From Alkalisalibacterium limincola (lineage in GTDB: Bacteria; Pseudomonadota; Gammaproteobacteria; Xanthomonadales; Xanthomonadaceae): DNA of 64,000 bases. Location of the stretch: assembly GCF_008017755.1 (NCBI RefSeq), contig NZ_VRTS01000003.1, forward strand, positions 1 through 64,000, written 5' to 3'. Each line of letters opens with the position of its first letter. Position 1 is the first letter of the stretch. A program made the position numbers and the translations under genes. The notes under the pieces are model-generated. The model worked only from the letters and a program-made list of their open reading frames with translations. It made no database searches and was not told the DNA's origin. This document shows positions 35,565 through 44,529 of the stretch, piece after piece.

Positions 35565-36593
35565 ATGCGTGTGCTGGTGCTTGGCGGGTCGGGTTTCATC
35601 GGGCGGCACGCCTCGGCCGCGCTGCAGGCAGCGGGATGCGATGTGGTGGTCGGAACGCGCGATCCGGCCAAGGCGCGCCGCAAGCTCCTCTCGCCCTCGC
35701 CGCAGTGTGCCTTCCGCCGGGTGCGCCTGGAGCGCCACCTTGATCCGCGAAGCTGGGAAGCGGTGCTCGAAGGCGTCGACGCGGTCGTTAACTGCGTCGG
35801 CATCCTTCGCCAGCGCGGCCGCGAAACCTACGACCGCGTGCACCATCTTGCGCCCGCGGCGCTGGCGGCGGCCTGTGCCGAGGGGGGAATCCGCCTGGTG
35901 CACGTCTCGGCATTGGGTCTGCGCGCGCCGGTACGCAGCCGCTTCCTGCATTCCAAGCGCGATGGCGAGGATGCCATCCGGGCGTGCGGGGGCGACTGGT
36001 GCATCGTCCGGCCTTCCCTGCTGGACGGGCGTGGAGGCTTCGGGGCGCGATGGATCCGCCGGGTGGCTGGCTGGCCAGTGCATGCGCTGCCCGCGAACGC
36101 CACGGGGCGCATCGCTGCGCTGGACGTGTGCGACCTGGGCGAGGCCCTGGCGCGGCTGGTCGTCGGGCCTCGCATGGATGGGCCATCCCGCGAGTTCGAG
36201 CTTGGCGGGCTGCAGGAGCGCTCCATCGGGGAGCAGCTGCGCGCGATGTCGCCAAGGACCCGCCCGCCCCTGGGCGTCAAGGTGCCCGTCTGGCTGGCGC
36301 GACTGGCAAGCCACGTGTGCGACCTTCTGCATGTCACCCCCTATTCGTTCGGGCACTACGAGCTGTTGCGCTTCGACAATTGTCCCCGGCCCAACCGCTT
36401 GCCCGAGGTGCTGGGCAGGCTGCCGCGCCCGGTTCCGGCAGCCGAGGGTGGCATCATTCGTTTTACGTCATCGCAATCGAAGGAACCCGCATGCCGCTTG
36501 TCACGCCACTGCCCGCCGACCATGACGCCGAAGTCGCTGAGCTGGCGAAGTTCTTCAACGAAACGCTCGGCTTCTGCCCCAACAGCGTGCTGA
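35565..36593 (+). CDS. NAD(P)-binding epimerase/NDUFA9-like protein
   Basis: About 342 residues. MRVLVLGGSGFIGRH is a classic dinucleotide-binding start, followed by VDAVVNCVGILRQ and LVHVSALGLRA. The family resembles NDUFA9-like atypical SDR proteins, which often lack the catalytic Tyr-Lys pair. An earlier ATG at 35514 would add 17 residues. The frame runs 103 bases into the next gene. Its end after GGIIRF no longer looks family-like, so the true stop may have been lost by another missing base. Likely controlled from the shared palindrome. Confidence 0.78.
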   Translation: MRVLVLGGSGFIGRHASAALQAAGCDVVVGTRDPAKARRKLLSPSPQCAFRRVRLERHLDPRSWEAVLEGVDAVVNCVGILRQRGRETYDRVHHLAPAALAAACAEGGIRLVHVSALGLRAPVRSRFLHSKRDGEDAIRACGGDWCIVRPSLLDGRGGFGARWIRRVAGWPVHALPANATGRIAALDVCDLGEALARLVVGPRMDGPSREFELGGLQERSIGEQLRAMSPRTRPPLGVKVPVWLARLASHVCDLLHVTPYSFGHYELLRFDNCPRPNRLPEVLGRLPRPVPAAEGGIIRFTSSQSKEPACRLSRHCPPTMTPKSLSWRSSSTKRSASAPTAC

Positions 36594-37081
36594 CGATGCA
36601 GCGCCGGCCGGCGATCGCGCGGGCGTTCATCGAGCTCAACAAGGCGGTCATGGCCAACGAGGGTCGTGTGACCGCCGAGCAGAAGCGCCTGGTCGGCTAC
36701 CTGACATCGGCCAATACCGGTTGTCGCTATTGCCAGGCGCACACGGTCCTTGCAGCGCACCGGTACGGTGGCAGCGATGCCCGCCTGGAGTCGATCTGGA
36801 GCTTCCGGGACAGCGCGCTGTACAGCGACGCCGAGAAGGCGGCGTTCGAGTTCGCGCTGGCGGCGTCCGCCGTGCCGAACGCCGTCGATGACGCGATTTC
36901 CGCCAGGATGCGCGAGCACTGGGACGAGGGCGAGATCGTGGAGATCCTGGGCGTGGTGTCACTGTTCGGCTATCTGAACCGCTGGAACGACAGCATGGGG
37001 ACCACTCTGGAGGACGGTGCACAGCAGGCCGGCGAGCGCTGGCTGGGCGCCGGGGGCTGGTCCGCTGGAAAGCACCGCTGA
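36491..37081 (+). CDS. Carboxymuconolactone decarboxylase/AhpD-family protein
   Basis: A 196-residue helical protein with the redox motif NTGCRYCQAHT (Cys78, Cys81, His84) and the upstream LTMQRRPAIARAFIELNKAVM segment typical of uncharacterised peroxidase-related members. AhpD-like proteins reduce peroxidases or act as alkylhydroperoxidases. GAAGGAA lies a few bases before the ATG. It probably shares a transcript with the NAD(P)-binding gene. Confidence 0.87.
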   Translation: MPLVTPLPADHDAEVAELAKFFNETLGFCPNSVLTMQRRPAIARAFIELNKAVMANEGRVTAEQKRLVGYLTSANTGCRYCQAHTVLAAHRYGGSDARLESIWSFRDSALYSDAEKAAFEFALAASAVPNAVDDAISARMREHWDEGEIVEILGVVSLFGYLNRWNDSMGTTLEDGAQQAGERWLGAGGWSAGKHR

Positions 37082-37108
37082 GGCTCCTTTCAAGCACTCG
37101 GGATCCAC

Positions 37109-37666
37109 ATGTCCATCGTTCTCACCGACTTCGCACGCACTCGTCTGTTTCCGCGCGAGCCGCGCCGCAATACCATCCAGGACTGCACGCCGGAAGATTT
37201 CGAGCGCCACCTCAACGACGAGCCACCGCTGAAGGTGCTCGACGGTTACGCGCCATTCTGCAAGCTGCACGTGCACCGCAACTGGACGTCGACGCGTTGC
37301 ATCGCCGTGCCGATCACCGATGTGAATCGCCACCTGCTGCGCTCGGACTACGAGGCGCGCTCGTCCGACGAACTGCCGGTGCTGGTGCGCTGGTTCGAAG
37401 GCGTGGACCCGCCGGTGGCCGGCTACCTGGTGGTGATCCTCTACGACCGCGCGCAGCTGGCGAAGGAGGGCACGAGGATAGACGCCGACTGGGGCGTGGT
37501 GGGCTGCCTTTACACCGCCGAGCCGGAAGAGATCCCCATGGCACCGATCACGATGCTGCGCAATGCACTCGGCGTGGAGGAGGGCGGCTCCGGCGTGTCG
37601 CTGGATCGCGCGGCGTATGCGCGGAGCGTGGCCTTCTGGAGCACGCACGCGAACTGGCGGGGGTGA
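37109..37666 (+). CDS. DUF3228 family protein
   Basis: A 185-residue soluble protein that resembles DUF3228: it begins SIVLTDFARTRLFPREPR and contains GYAPFCKLHVHRNWT, GYLVVILYDRAQL and WGVVGCLYTAEPEE. No catalytic motif is evident and the function is unknown. It follows the AhpD-like gene by 27 bases on the same strand. Confidence 0.7.
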   Translation: MSIVLTDFARTRLFPREPRRNTIQDCTPEDFERHLNDEPPLKVLDGYAPFCKLHVHRNWTSTRCIAVPITDVNRHLLRSDYEARSSDELPVLVRWFEGVDPPVAGYLVVILYDRAQLAKEGTRIDADWGVVGCLYTAEPEEIPMAPITMLRNALGVEEGGSGVSLDRAAYARSVAFWSTHANWRG

Positions 37667-37715
37667 GCTTCTGCCGCTGCTAGAGTAGATGGCCAATCAC
37701 AAGGAGAGGACGGGC

Positions 37716-38462
37716 ATGAAGCTTTTGTCGTGCGCAGCATTGCTTGCTTTGGGTTCCCTGGCCTTCGGGGCCCGGGCTGGCGACGTCGTGGAGCGTACCT
37801 ATTCACTGGATGTGGTGGTGTCGGCCGACGGTTCGGTGAAAAGCGCGCAGGCGCGCGAGGGTGCCCCGCCGTCGGTGGCCTCGTTCCTCGAAAGCCGTGT
37901 AGGTAGCTGGAAGTTCCAGCCCGGCAACGTGGACGGCGAGCCCGCCGAGACCGAGACCACGGTATCGGTGCGTTTGCAGGCGCGCCCCAGCTCGGATGAC
38001 CCGGAACGGGCCGAGGTTGCGGTGATCGAAGCGGCGACCGGTGCCTCCTCGCTCACCACCACGACGCCGCGCTACCCGCCCGGCGTGGCTCGCCGTGGCA
38101 TCGAAGGTGCCGTGGTCGTGGCCGTGGACATCGACGGGGAGGGTGCGGTGCTTGACGCGCGGCCTTTCGAGCATGCGCCACGCGTGGACCGCACGCTGCA
38201 GCGCGCCGTGCTGGATTCCATGGCGGACTGGACCTTCACCCCTGAGCGGGTGGCGGGCGAGGGAATGCCGGCCACGGTCGTGGTGCCGGTGTGCTTCACG
38301 ATGCATCGCATGGGTTCGCGTGGGCCAGTGGACGTTCAGACGCCGCCTTGCGAGTACTCGCTCACGGGTGAGCCTGAAGGTGAAATGCGAACCCTTTCGG
38401 TGACTTTGGACCCTGCGGCAAGGCTGCTCAGCGATCCGACCGCGGAGCCGACTGCCGACTGA
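37716..38462 (+). CDS. Secreted TonB-C-like protein
   Basis: A 248-residue protein with a signal peptide ending at ARAG. It has two TonB C-terminal-like modules: the first around VVSADGSVKSAQ...SWKFQPG and the second RYPPGVARRGIEGAVVVAVDIDGEGAVLDARP...DWTFTPE. There is no N-terminal membrane anchor of the usual TonB kind, so it is an exported relative rather than an energiser. AAGGAGAGG precedes the ATG at 37716, so the upstream ATG at 37689 is rejected. Confidence 0.75.
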   Translation: MKLLSCAALLALGSLAFGARAGDVVERTYSLDVVVSADGSVKSAQAREGAPPSVASFLESRVGSWKFQPGNVDGEPAETETTVSVRLQARPSSDDPERAEVAVIEAATGASSLTTTTPRYPPGVARRGIEGAVVVAVDIDGEGAVLDARPFEHAPRVDRTLQRAVLDSMADWTFTPERVAGEGMPATVVVPVCFTMHRMGSRGPVDVQTPPCEYSLTGEPEGEMRTLSVTLDPAARLLSDPTAEPTAD

Positions 38463-38602
38463 TCCCGCCGGTCTTCACCTCGTCGCTACCTTGCTGAATC
38501 CTCGGTGGATTGCGGACCGTGCAAGCCGCTGTTCATGTTGATCTTTGTCGTAGGGGTCGTAGGGTGGGAGTCGCCATATCAAACCTACAAGGAGGTTGAC
38601 GA

Positions 38603-39379
38603 ATGAGTACTCCCGGCGAACACGTACGCGAAACGGCGGTCGCCCCAGGCCGCCCTGCAGTAGCCACCGTCGCCGACCCCGCGACAGAGGTCTCTTCCAA
38701 CGAATCCGCGGTCTCGTGGTCGGCGATCTTCGCCGGTGCGGCTGCGGCTGCCGCGCTGTCACTGGCGCTGGTGCTTCTGGGTGTGGGCTTCGGGCTCTCC
38801 ACGGTTTCCCCATGGGCCTTTGAAGGCGTCTCTGCCGAGACATTCGGTTGGGGTGTCATCGTCTGGATCTGCCTGACCTCGATCATCGCCTCGGGAATGG
38901 GCGGCTATCTGACCGGACGGCTGCGCATCAAGTGGGTGTCGGTCCACGGGGACGAGACCTACTTCCGCGACACCGCGCATGGCTTCCTGTCCTGGGCGGT
39001 TGCCCTCCTGTTCCAGGCTGCCGTACTGACCACGGCGGTGGGCGGGATGCTCGGCACGGGTCTGCAGGCGGGCGCCCAGGCGACCGCGGGCACCGGCATG
39101 CCCGGTCAAGCGCTCGTCCAGGGCGATCAGCGCCCCGGCGCTGCTGGACAGGGCATGCAGCAGCAGGGCACACAGCCCGGCCAGCGTCCGCATGCCCGCA
39201 TGGATCAGCGGCCGCAGACCGGCGTGGGGGCGATGGGTCCCCAGACGGCGCAGGACGTCGAGGAAGCACGTCGCCTCACGGCCCGTACCGCGCTGTGGCT
39301 CTTCATCTCGATGCTGATGGGCGCGTTTGCCGCCAGCCTGATGGCCACCTTTGGTGGGCGCCAGCGCGACGACCTTTGA
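38603..39379 (+). CDS. Membrane protein with Gln-rich polar loop
   Basis: A 258-residue protein with four membrane helices: two near residues 40-65 and 83-105, one at 128-150 and one at the C-terminus. Between the third and fourth lies a low-complexity Gly/Gln/Pro-rich loop (AGQGMQQQGTQPGQRPHARM). Similar proteins are found in proteobacteria as PhnA-like or unassigned membrane proteins. AAGGAGG stands close before the ATG. The 23-residue gene follows after 29 bases. Confidence 0.65.
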   Translation: MSTPGEHVRETAVAPGRPAVATVADPATEVSSNESAVSWSAIFAGAAAAAALSLALVLLGVGFGLSTVSPWAFEGVSAETFGWGVIVWICLTSIIASGMGGYLTGRLRIKWVSVHGDETYFRDTAHGFLSWAVALLFQAAVLTTAVGGMLGTGLQAGAQATAGTGMPGQALVQGDQRPGAAGQGMQQQGTQPGQRPHARMDQRPQTGVGAMGPQTAQDVEEARRLTARTALWLFISMLMGAFAASLMATFGGRQRDDL

Positions 39380-39408
39380 TTGCCTAGTCGATACAGGAGG
39401 TATCTGAA

Positions 39409-39480
39409 ATGAAATTTCTTCTGCTTTGGTTCCTGGGAATTCCCATTCCCGTGTTGATCCTGCTCGCATTGATCTTCTGA
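39409..39480 (+). CDS. Very small (23-residue) membrane protein
   Basis: The frame reads MKFLLLWFLGIPIPVLILLALIF, short of a standard gene-size cutoff. An ideal AGGAGG lies nine bases before the ATG. The peptide is a single membrane helix with a Gly-Ile-Pro kink. A small hairpin follows the stop. It is likely co-transcribed with the preceding membrane protein and could be a small accessory subunit, which is inference. Confidence 0.65.
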   Translation: MKFLLLWFLGIPIPVLILLALIF

Positions 39481-39500
39481 TCTTTTTGCGGACGAAGCGG

Positions 39501-39522
39501 ACGGGGCCCGACAAGGCCCCGT
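39501..39522 (+). terminator. Hairpin terminator after the small membrane protein
   Basis: An eight-base perfect stem (ACGGGGCC and GGCCCCGT) with a six-base loop begins 20 bases after the stop at 39480 and is followed by TCGCGGTTT. The T tract is short, so termination strength is uncertain. Confidence 0.6.
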
Positions 39523-39567
39523 TCGCGGTTTACCATCTGCCGCTGCGAACCCGCCCGGGGAGGGCAT

Positions 39568-41037
39568 GTGGCGTCGGCAGCGGAGCGTAAATCAAAGGGG
39601 GCAGGTGAAGTATCGATGCGGGGCCGGGTCGGGCTGGTGCTCGGCCCGCTGTTGTTCGCCCTGTTCTATTTCATCCCGGCGCTGACCGGGCTTGAAGATT
39701 CGCCACGCGCGGTCCTGGCGGTGACGCTGTGGGTGGCCACGTGGTGGATCACCGAGGCGCTGCCGATCCCGGCCACGTCGTTGATGCCGATCTTCCTGTT
39801 GCCGATCACCGGCGGTGCGGACGAGCGCACCGCCTCGATGGCCTACGGCAACCCGATCGTATTCATGTACATGGGCGGCTTCACGATCGCGCTGGCGATC
39901 CAGAAGTGGGACCTGCACAAGCGCATCGCGATGGCGATCCTGACGATGGTGGGCACGGGCGGCAGCCGCATCACGCTGGGCATCATCCTGGCCACCGCCT
40001 TCCTGTCGATGTGGATCTCCAACGCGGCCACCGCGCTGATGATGCTGCCGATCGGACTGGCGCTGATCGAGGAGATCAAGCGCGAGCAGCTCTACGACGA
40101 CGAGTCGCTCGGACGGTTTGCCAAGGGCCTGCTGTTGTCGATCGCCTACGCCGCCTCGATCGGTGGCCTGGCCACGTTGATCGGGTCGGTGCCTAATGCG
40201 GTGTTCGCTGCCGTGTCGGCGCAGAACCTGGGGCGCACGGTGACCTTCGCCGACTGGTTCTTCTTCGCGGCACCTCTGACGGTGCTGATGCTGGCGGTGT
40301 TGTACGTGTACATGACGAAGTTCCGGTTCCGCGTCCGCGCGCGCCAGGACATCGGGGCGGGGTTCGCCCGCGAGCAGCTGCACCGGCTGGGCCCGATGTC
40401 GTTCGAGGAAAAGGCGGTGCTGGCGGTGTTCGCCACCGTGGGCACGCTGTGGATCGGAAGCGGCTTCCTGCCCGAGCCATTGCGGCTGTCGGACACGTCG
40501 ATCTCGATGATCGGTGCGGTCAGCCTGTTCCTGTTGCCGGCACGCAAGGGCCGCGGGCGGCTGATGGGCTGGCCGGACATGCGCAACCTGCCCTGGGGCC
40601 TGCTGTTGCTGTTCGGGGGCGGGCTGTCGCTGGCTGCCGCGTTCGAGTCCTCGGGACTCACGGTGTGGTTCGGCGGCCTTCTGGCTGGCCTGCAGGTGTT
40701 GCCCTACGTGCTGATCATCGTGTCGCTGGCCACGATCGTGCTGTTGATGACCGAGATCATGTCGAATACCGCGGTATCCAACATGCTGATACCGGTGGGC
40801 ATCGGTCTGGCGCTTGGCATCGGCGCCGATCCGCACGCGATCATGGTGGTCATCGCCTTGTCCGCCAGCTGCGCCTTCATGCTGCCGATCTCCACGCCAC
40901 CCAATGCAGCGGTGTTCGCGTCGGACTACATCACCATCGACGACATGGTGAAGGCGGGCATCGGCATGAACATCGCGGCGGTGGGACTGATCAGTGCGTT
41001 CGTGCTGCTGTGGCAGCCCATCGCGATGGGCTGCTAG
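39568..41037 (+). CDS. SLC13/DASS family dicarboxylate transporter
   Basis: A 489-residue transporter with about 12 helices. Family motifs include WWITEALPIPATSLMPIFLLP, ISNAATALMMLPIG in the first SNT-like loop, and MSNTAVSNMLIP with SCAFMLPISTPPNAAVFAS in the second. It probably imports C4 or larger dicarboxylates with sodium. The GTG at 39568 is close to GGGGAGGG; an ATG at 39616 is an alternative start with a weaker site. Confidence 0.9.
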   Translation: MASAAERKSKGAGEVSMRGRVGLVLGPLLFALFYFIPALTGLEDSPRAVLAVTLWVATWWITEALPIPATSLMPIFLLPITGGADERTASMAYGNPIVFMYMGGFTIALAIQKWDLHKRIAMAILTMVGTGGSRITLGIILATAFLSMWISNAATALMMLPIGLALIEEIKREQLYDDESLGRFAKGLLLSIAYAASIGGLATLIGSVPNAVFAAVSAQNLGRTVTFADWFFFAAPLTVLMLAVLYVYMTKFRFRVRARQDIGAGFAREQLHRLGPMSFEEKAVLAVFATVGTLWIGSGFLPEPLRLSDTSISMIGAVSLFLLPARKGRGRLMGWPDMRNLPWGLLLLFGGGLSLAAAFESSGLTVWFGGLLAGLQVLPYVLIIVSLATIVLLMTEIMSNTAVSNMLIPVGIGLALGIGADPHAIMVVIALSASCAFMLPISTPPNAAVFASDYITIDDMVKAGIGMNIAAVGLISAFVLLWQPIAMGC

Positions 41038-41166
41038 CAGGCGCCACTTGCCCTGGCTCGGGTTGGCATCGCGCATGGGCCCCGGCGATGGCCGTTGCAG
41101 GGCAGGGTTGGCGTTGCTTGAAGTGCCGGGAACCCTCTCGGTATTCCACGCCAGAAGGATCAAGCC

Positions 41167-41607
41167 ATGAAACGATTCATCGTGTTGGCTGCAGCTGTGC
41201 TTCTGCTTGCGTCAGGCTCGCTGCTTGCACAGGATTCGCGAAACTATACCGAAGGTTCCGTCACGGCCGTGACCGCTGTCCGGACGCACGACGGGCAGTT
41301 CGAGAACTACATGCGTTACCTGGGAGACCAGTACAAGCGCGTCATGGATGCGCAAAAGGAGGCGGAGAACATCCTCGACTACCAGATCTTCGCCACCATT
41401 CCACGCTCGCCGGATGATCCCGACATCTACCTGACGGTCACCTACGCCAATATGGCGGCGTTCGATGGCATGCAGGACCGCATGGACCCGGTGTCCCGCA
41501 GGGTGTCGGGGGAATCCCTGGACCAGTCGGAGCGTTCCTATGGCGAACGTGGCGAGATGCGACGGATCCTGGGCACCGAGCTGATCCGCCAGCAAATCCT
41601 CCGATAG
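41167..41607 (+). CDS. Secreted protein of unknown function, possibly ABM-fold
   Basis: A 146-residue protein with a signal peptide ending LLAQD, so the mature form is about 122 residues. The spacing of strands and the run DGQFENYMRYLGDQYKRV and DIYLTVTYANMAAFDGMQDR resemble a dimeric alpha/beta barrel of the antibiotic-biosynthesis-monooxygenase type. This is a structural impression only. AAGGA precedes the ATG and a long hairpin follows the stop. Confidence 0.6.
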   Translation: MKRFIVLAAAVLLLASGSLLAQDSRNYTEGSVTAVTAVRTHDGQFENYMRYLGDQYKRVMDAQKEAENILDYQIFATIPRSPDDPDIYLTVTYANMAAFDGMQDRMDPVSRRVSGESLDQSERSYGERGEMRRILGTELIRQQILR

Positions 41608-41614
41608 CGTTCTG

Positions 41615-41655
41615 GCCAACAGCCCGCGCCGAAATCACAGACACGGGCTGTTGGC
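41615..41655 (+). terminator. Long perfect stem-loop after the secreted-protein gene
   Basis: Twelve-base arms GCCAACAGCCCG and CGGGCTGTTGGC are exact complements with a 17-base loop. The structure starts seven bases after the stop and lies between convergent genes. There is no T tract, so it may act as an RNA-stabilising or bidirectional stop. Confidence 0.65.
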
Positions 41656-41698
41656 AGCTGTCCCACCCGGGCGGGCCACGGCGGCTGCAGTGCTCGCT

Positions 41699-42778
41699 TC
41701 AGCGTCCCTGCCGGACCACCAACGTATAGGTTCCCGGCCCCTCGGAGCCGAATGCGCGCACCCGCACCTCGTAGCGGCCCGCGGGCAGGTCCGCCTGCAG
41801 GCGCGAGTTGGTGCCTTCGCCTCCGTCGTCGTCCTCCAGCAGCAGCTCCTGCCCCTCGATCTCGATGACGGTGTCGAAGTCGTCGGAACGCAGGTCGAAC
41901 GTGTAGGGGCCGCGTGTGTCGACCTGCAGGGTGTAGGTGTTCGGGGCGCGGGGCTCGAGCCAACCGGTGAGCATGCGGTCCAGCGGAAGCGGGCCTTGGT
42001 TGACCATGCCCGTCATGTCCGGCGCCGGCTGCGATGTCACCGCCAGCGTGTACAGGCCACTCGCGCTTTCTCCGCCGAAGGCGCTTACCCGAAGCGTGTA
42101 CGTGCCGGGTTCCAGGATGGTTTCGACCAGCGAGTTGGAGCCATCGCCACCATCATCGTCCTCCCGCGACACACCGTTTCCAGTCACTTCCAGCACGGTG
42201 TCGAAGCTGTCCGATGCCAGTGCGATCGCATAGCGCGCCCGTTCGGTCACCTCCAGCGCATGGGTGGTCGCGCTGCCCTCGTGCCAGCCGCGCAGTTCGC
42301 CCGCATCCACCAGCGCGTCGGGCTGCTGCAGGTCGACCTGTTGGGCGGACAGCGTGAACGGGCCGAAGCCGCGGTGATCCTGGCCGCTGACGACCACGGT
42401 GTAGCTTCCCTCGGCGGGCGCACGGAAGCCTACCTGCGGTCGACTGCCCACGCCTGCGTCGGGCGCCTCGTGGGCCAGCAGGCCATTGTTCTCGTCGAGC
42501 ACGGTGATGCTGCCGGCGAACGGGGCTTCCAGCTCGAGCAGTAGGATTTCGGGGGCACCCAGGTCGAGCCTGAAGTGCTGGTATCGACTGCCATCCTTCA
42601 GGTTGATGGGGCTGCCGGCCCTGAGTTCGCCGCGTACGCTGTCACCGATGGCGACGCGTGGCGTGGGGGCGGCGCTGTCGCGGGTGCCAAGGTGAGGTGT
42701 CAGCACCACGCCGGCGATGAAGGAACCGCCCATCAATGCCAGCGTCGTGACCGCCCAGACACCTCTTCGACTCGCCAT
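41699..42778 (-). CDS. Exported protein with three PPC-like domains
   Basis: A 359-residue protein with an N-terminal signal or anchor (VWAVTTLALMGGSFIAGVVL). Two clear bacterial pre-peptidase C-terminal-like repeats read DSFDTVLEV...REDDDGGDGSNSLVE and DDFDTVIEI...LEDDDGGEGTNSRLQ, each with an acidic DDDGG loop. A first copy near residue 60-135 is degenerate and lacks the acidic loop. PPC domains usually end secreted proteases, but here no peptidase is attached. The DDDGG loops may bind calcium. Confidence 0.8.
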   Translation of the reverse strand: MASRRGVWAVTTLALMGGSFIAGVVLTPHLGTRDSAAPTPRVAIGDSVRGELRAGSPINLKDGSRYQHFRLDLGAPEILLLELEAPFAGSITVLDENNGLLAHEAPDAGVGSRPQVGFRAPAEGSYTVVVSGQDHRGFGPFTLSAQQVDLQQPDALVDAGELRGWHEGSATTHALEVTERARYAIALASDSFDTVLEVTGNGVSREDDDGGDGSNSLVETILEPGTYTLRVSAFGGESASGLYTLAVTSQPAPDMTGMVNQGPLPLDRMLTGWLEPRAPNTYTLQVDTRGPYTFDLRSDDFDTVIEIEGQELLLEDDDGGEGTNSRLQADLPAGRYEVRVRAFGSEGPGTYTLVVRQGR

Positions 42779-42934
42779 CTACCGATCCTTCTGCTGGTGC
42801 CCCCGCGGGAGCCGAATTTGGCGGGCCTTTCCCGGCGTGTCGCCTGAGCGGGGATTGCACACCAATCATGTGGCCTGCACAAGCACGGGTGTTCACCGTA
42901 TCCTCGTGAGCCCTCTCGATTTCGTGTGTCCGTG

Positions 42935-43858
42935 ATGTCTGAGAACACCTATCCCGTCGGTACCCCCGGCCAGCCCTGGGGAGGGGCCGAACGCGCCCTC
43001 TGGCTCTCGCGCCAGACCCGGCACCGCAGCTATGCCACCGACGTGCTGTCGGTGGTCGAGCGCCTTCGCGATCGCTTCGATGTGCAGCAGTACGGCCAGC
43101 TGGACTATGGCGAGGACAGTTACCCGCTGATGGCGGTGCGCAGCCGCGACTGGCGAGAGGACCTGCCCACCGTGCTGGTGACCGGAGGCGTTCATGGCTA
43201 CGAAACCAGCGGTGTGCACGGCGCGCTGCAGTTCCTGCAGACCGAGGCCGAACGCTACGCCGGGCGCGTGAACCTGCTGGTGGCGCCCTGCGTGAGTCCG
43301 TGGGCCTACGAGCGCATCCACCGCTGGAACGCCGACGCGGTCGATCCGAACCGCTCCTTCCGCGAGGACAGCCCTGCCGGGGAGTCCGCGGCACTGATGC
43401 GACTGGTCGCGCCGCTCGGGGACAGCATCGTGCTGCACATCGACCTGCACGAGACCACCGATACCGACGAGTCGGAGTTCCGTCCGGCCCTGGCCGCGCG
43501 CGACGGCAAGCCCTACGAGCCCGACCTGATCCCCGACGGCTTCTACCTGGTGGGCGACAGCGAGAATCCGCAGCTCGAGTTCCAGAAGGCGGTGGTCGAG
43601 GCGGTGGCCAAGGTGACGCACATCGCGCCGCCCGACGACCAGGGCGAGATCATCGGTTCCAAGGTGGTGTCCGAAGGCGTGATCCTCTACCCGTTCAAGC
43701 CCCTGGGCCTGTGTGCCGGCCTCACCAACGCCAGGTTCGCCACGACGACCGAGGTCTATCCCGACAGCCCGCGGGCCACGCCGCAGCAGTGCAACGATGC
43801 CCAAGTGACGGCGGTATGCGCGGCGATGGATTTCGCGTTGGGGCAGGCGGCCCGCTGA
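42935..43858 (+). CDS. M14-family metallocarboxypeptidase
   Basis: A 307-residue enzyme with zinc ligands in GGVHGYETSG (HxxE) and DLHETTDTDES (second His), the substrate-binding NPNRSF read here as DPNRSFRED, and a late catalytic Glu in TTTEVYPDSP. No signal peptide, so it is cytoplasmic. The fold is also close to succinylglutamate desuccinylases, but the DPNRSF block favours a peptidase. An in-frame GTG three codons upstream is possible. Confidence 0.87.
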   Translation: MSENTYPVGTPGQPWGGAERALWLSRQTRHRSYATDVLSVVERLRDRFDVQQYGQLDYGEDSYPLMAVRSRDWREDLPTVLVTGGVHGYETSGVHGALQFLQTEAERYAGRVNLLVAPCVSPWAYERIHRWNADAVDPNRSFREDSPAGESAALMRLVAPLGDSIVLHIDLHETTDTDESEFRPALAARDGKPYEPDLIPDGFYLVGDSENPQLEFQKAVVEAVAKVTHIAPPDDQGEIIGSKVVSEGVILYPFKPLGLCAGLTNARFATTTEVYPDSPRATPQQCNDAQVTAVCAAMDFALGQAAR

Positions 43859-43943
43859 GCCGGCTTCACGCGGAGGCCTACCGCGCCTGCACTAGCCTGT
43901 TGCCCTCGTGACATCGACACGCACACACCAGGGGAGACAGGCT

Positions 43944-44444
43944 ATGGAACGGATGTCCAAGGGGATGCAGGTGGCCGGCCTGGCCGGCTGGCTGGTGTTG
44001 TGCTTCCTGGCGGCGGCCATCGGCAGCGTGGGCTCGATGGAGGCGCCAAGCTTCTACGGCCAGCTGCAGCAGCCCGGCTGGGCGCCGCCACCGGCGGTGT
44101 TCGGCCCGGTGTGGACGCTGCTGTACACGCTGATGGCCATTTCCGCCTGGCTGGTGTGGCGGCAGGGCGGGTTCAAGGCGAACACGCTGGCGCTGGGGGT
44201 GTTCCTGGCCCAGCTTGCGCTCAATGCGTTGTGGAGCTGGACCTTCTTCGCGTGGCAGCAGGGCGCCCTGTCGCTGGCGAACATCGTGGTCCTGCTCGCG
44301 CTGATCGTGGCGACCATCGTGCTGTTCTGGCGCGTGCATCGATGGGCGGCGGCACTGCTGGTGCCCTACCTGCTGTGGGTCGGGTTTGCGACCGCCCTGA
44401 ATTTCACTTTGTGGCGCCTCAACCCGGGGATTCTCGGCGGCTGA
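43944..44444 (+). CDS. TspO/MBR family protein
   Basis: A 166-residue, five-helix membrane protein. The block SFYGQLQQPGWAPPPAVFGPVWTLLYTLMAIS and the later LNALWSWTFF and NFTLWRLNP match TspO, a tetrapyrrole- and sterol-binding protein with a role in oxidative and photooxidative stress. GGGGAGAC precedes the ATG. Confidence 0.93.
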   Translation: MERMSKGMQVAGLAGWLVLCFLAAAIGSVGSMEAPSFYGQLQQPGWAPPPAVFGPVWTLLYTLMAISAWLVWRQGGFKANTLALGVFLAQLALNALWSWTFFAWQQGALSLANIVVLLALIVATIVLFWRVHRWAAALLVPYLLWVGFATALNFTLWRLNPGILGG

Positions 44445-44529
44445 TCCTCCCACCCGGGCGTGGCCCGCCCCCTGGTCTTTGCGCGTTGCTTGCTTCAGGA
44501 GTGGCAGGGCCCGCAACGCAGGAGGCGTC

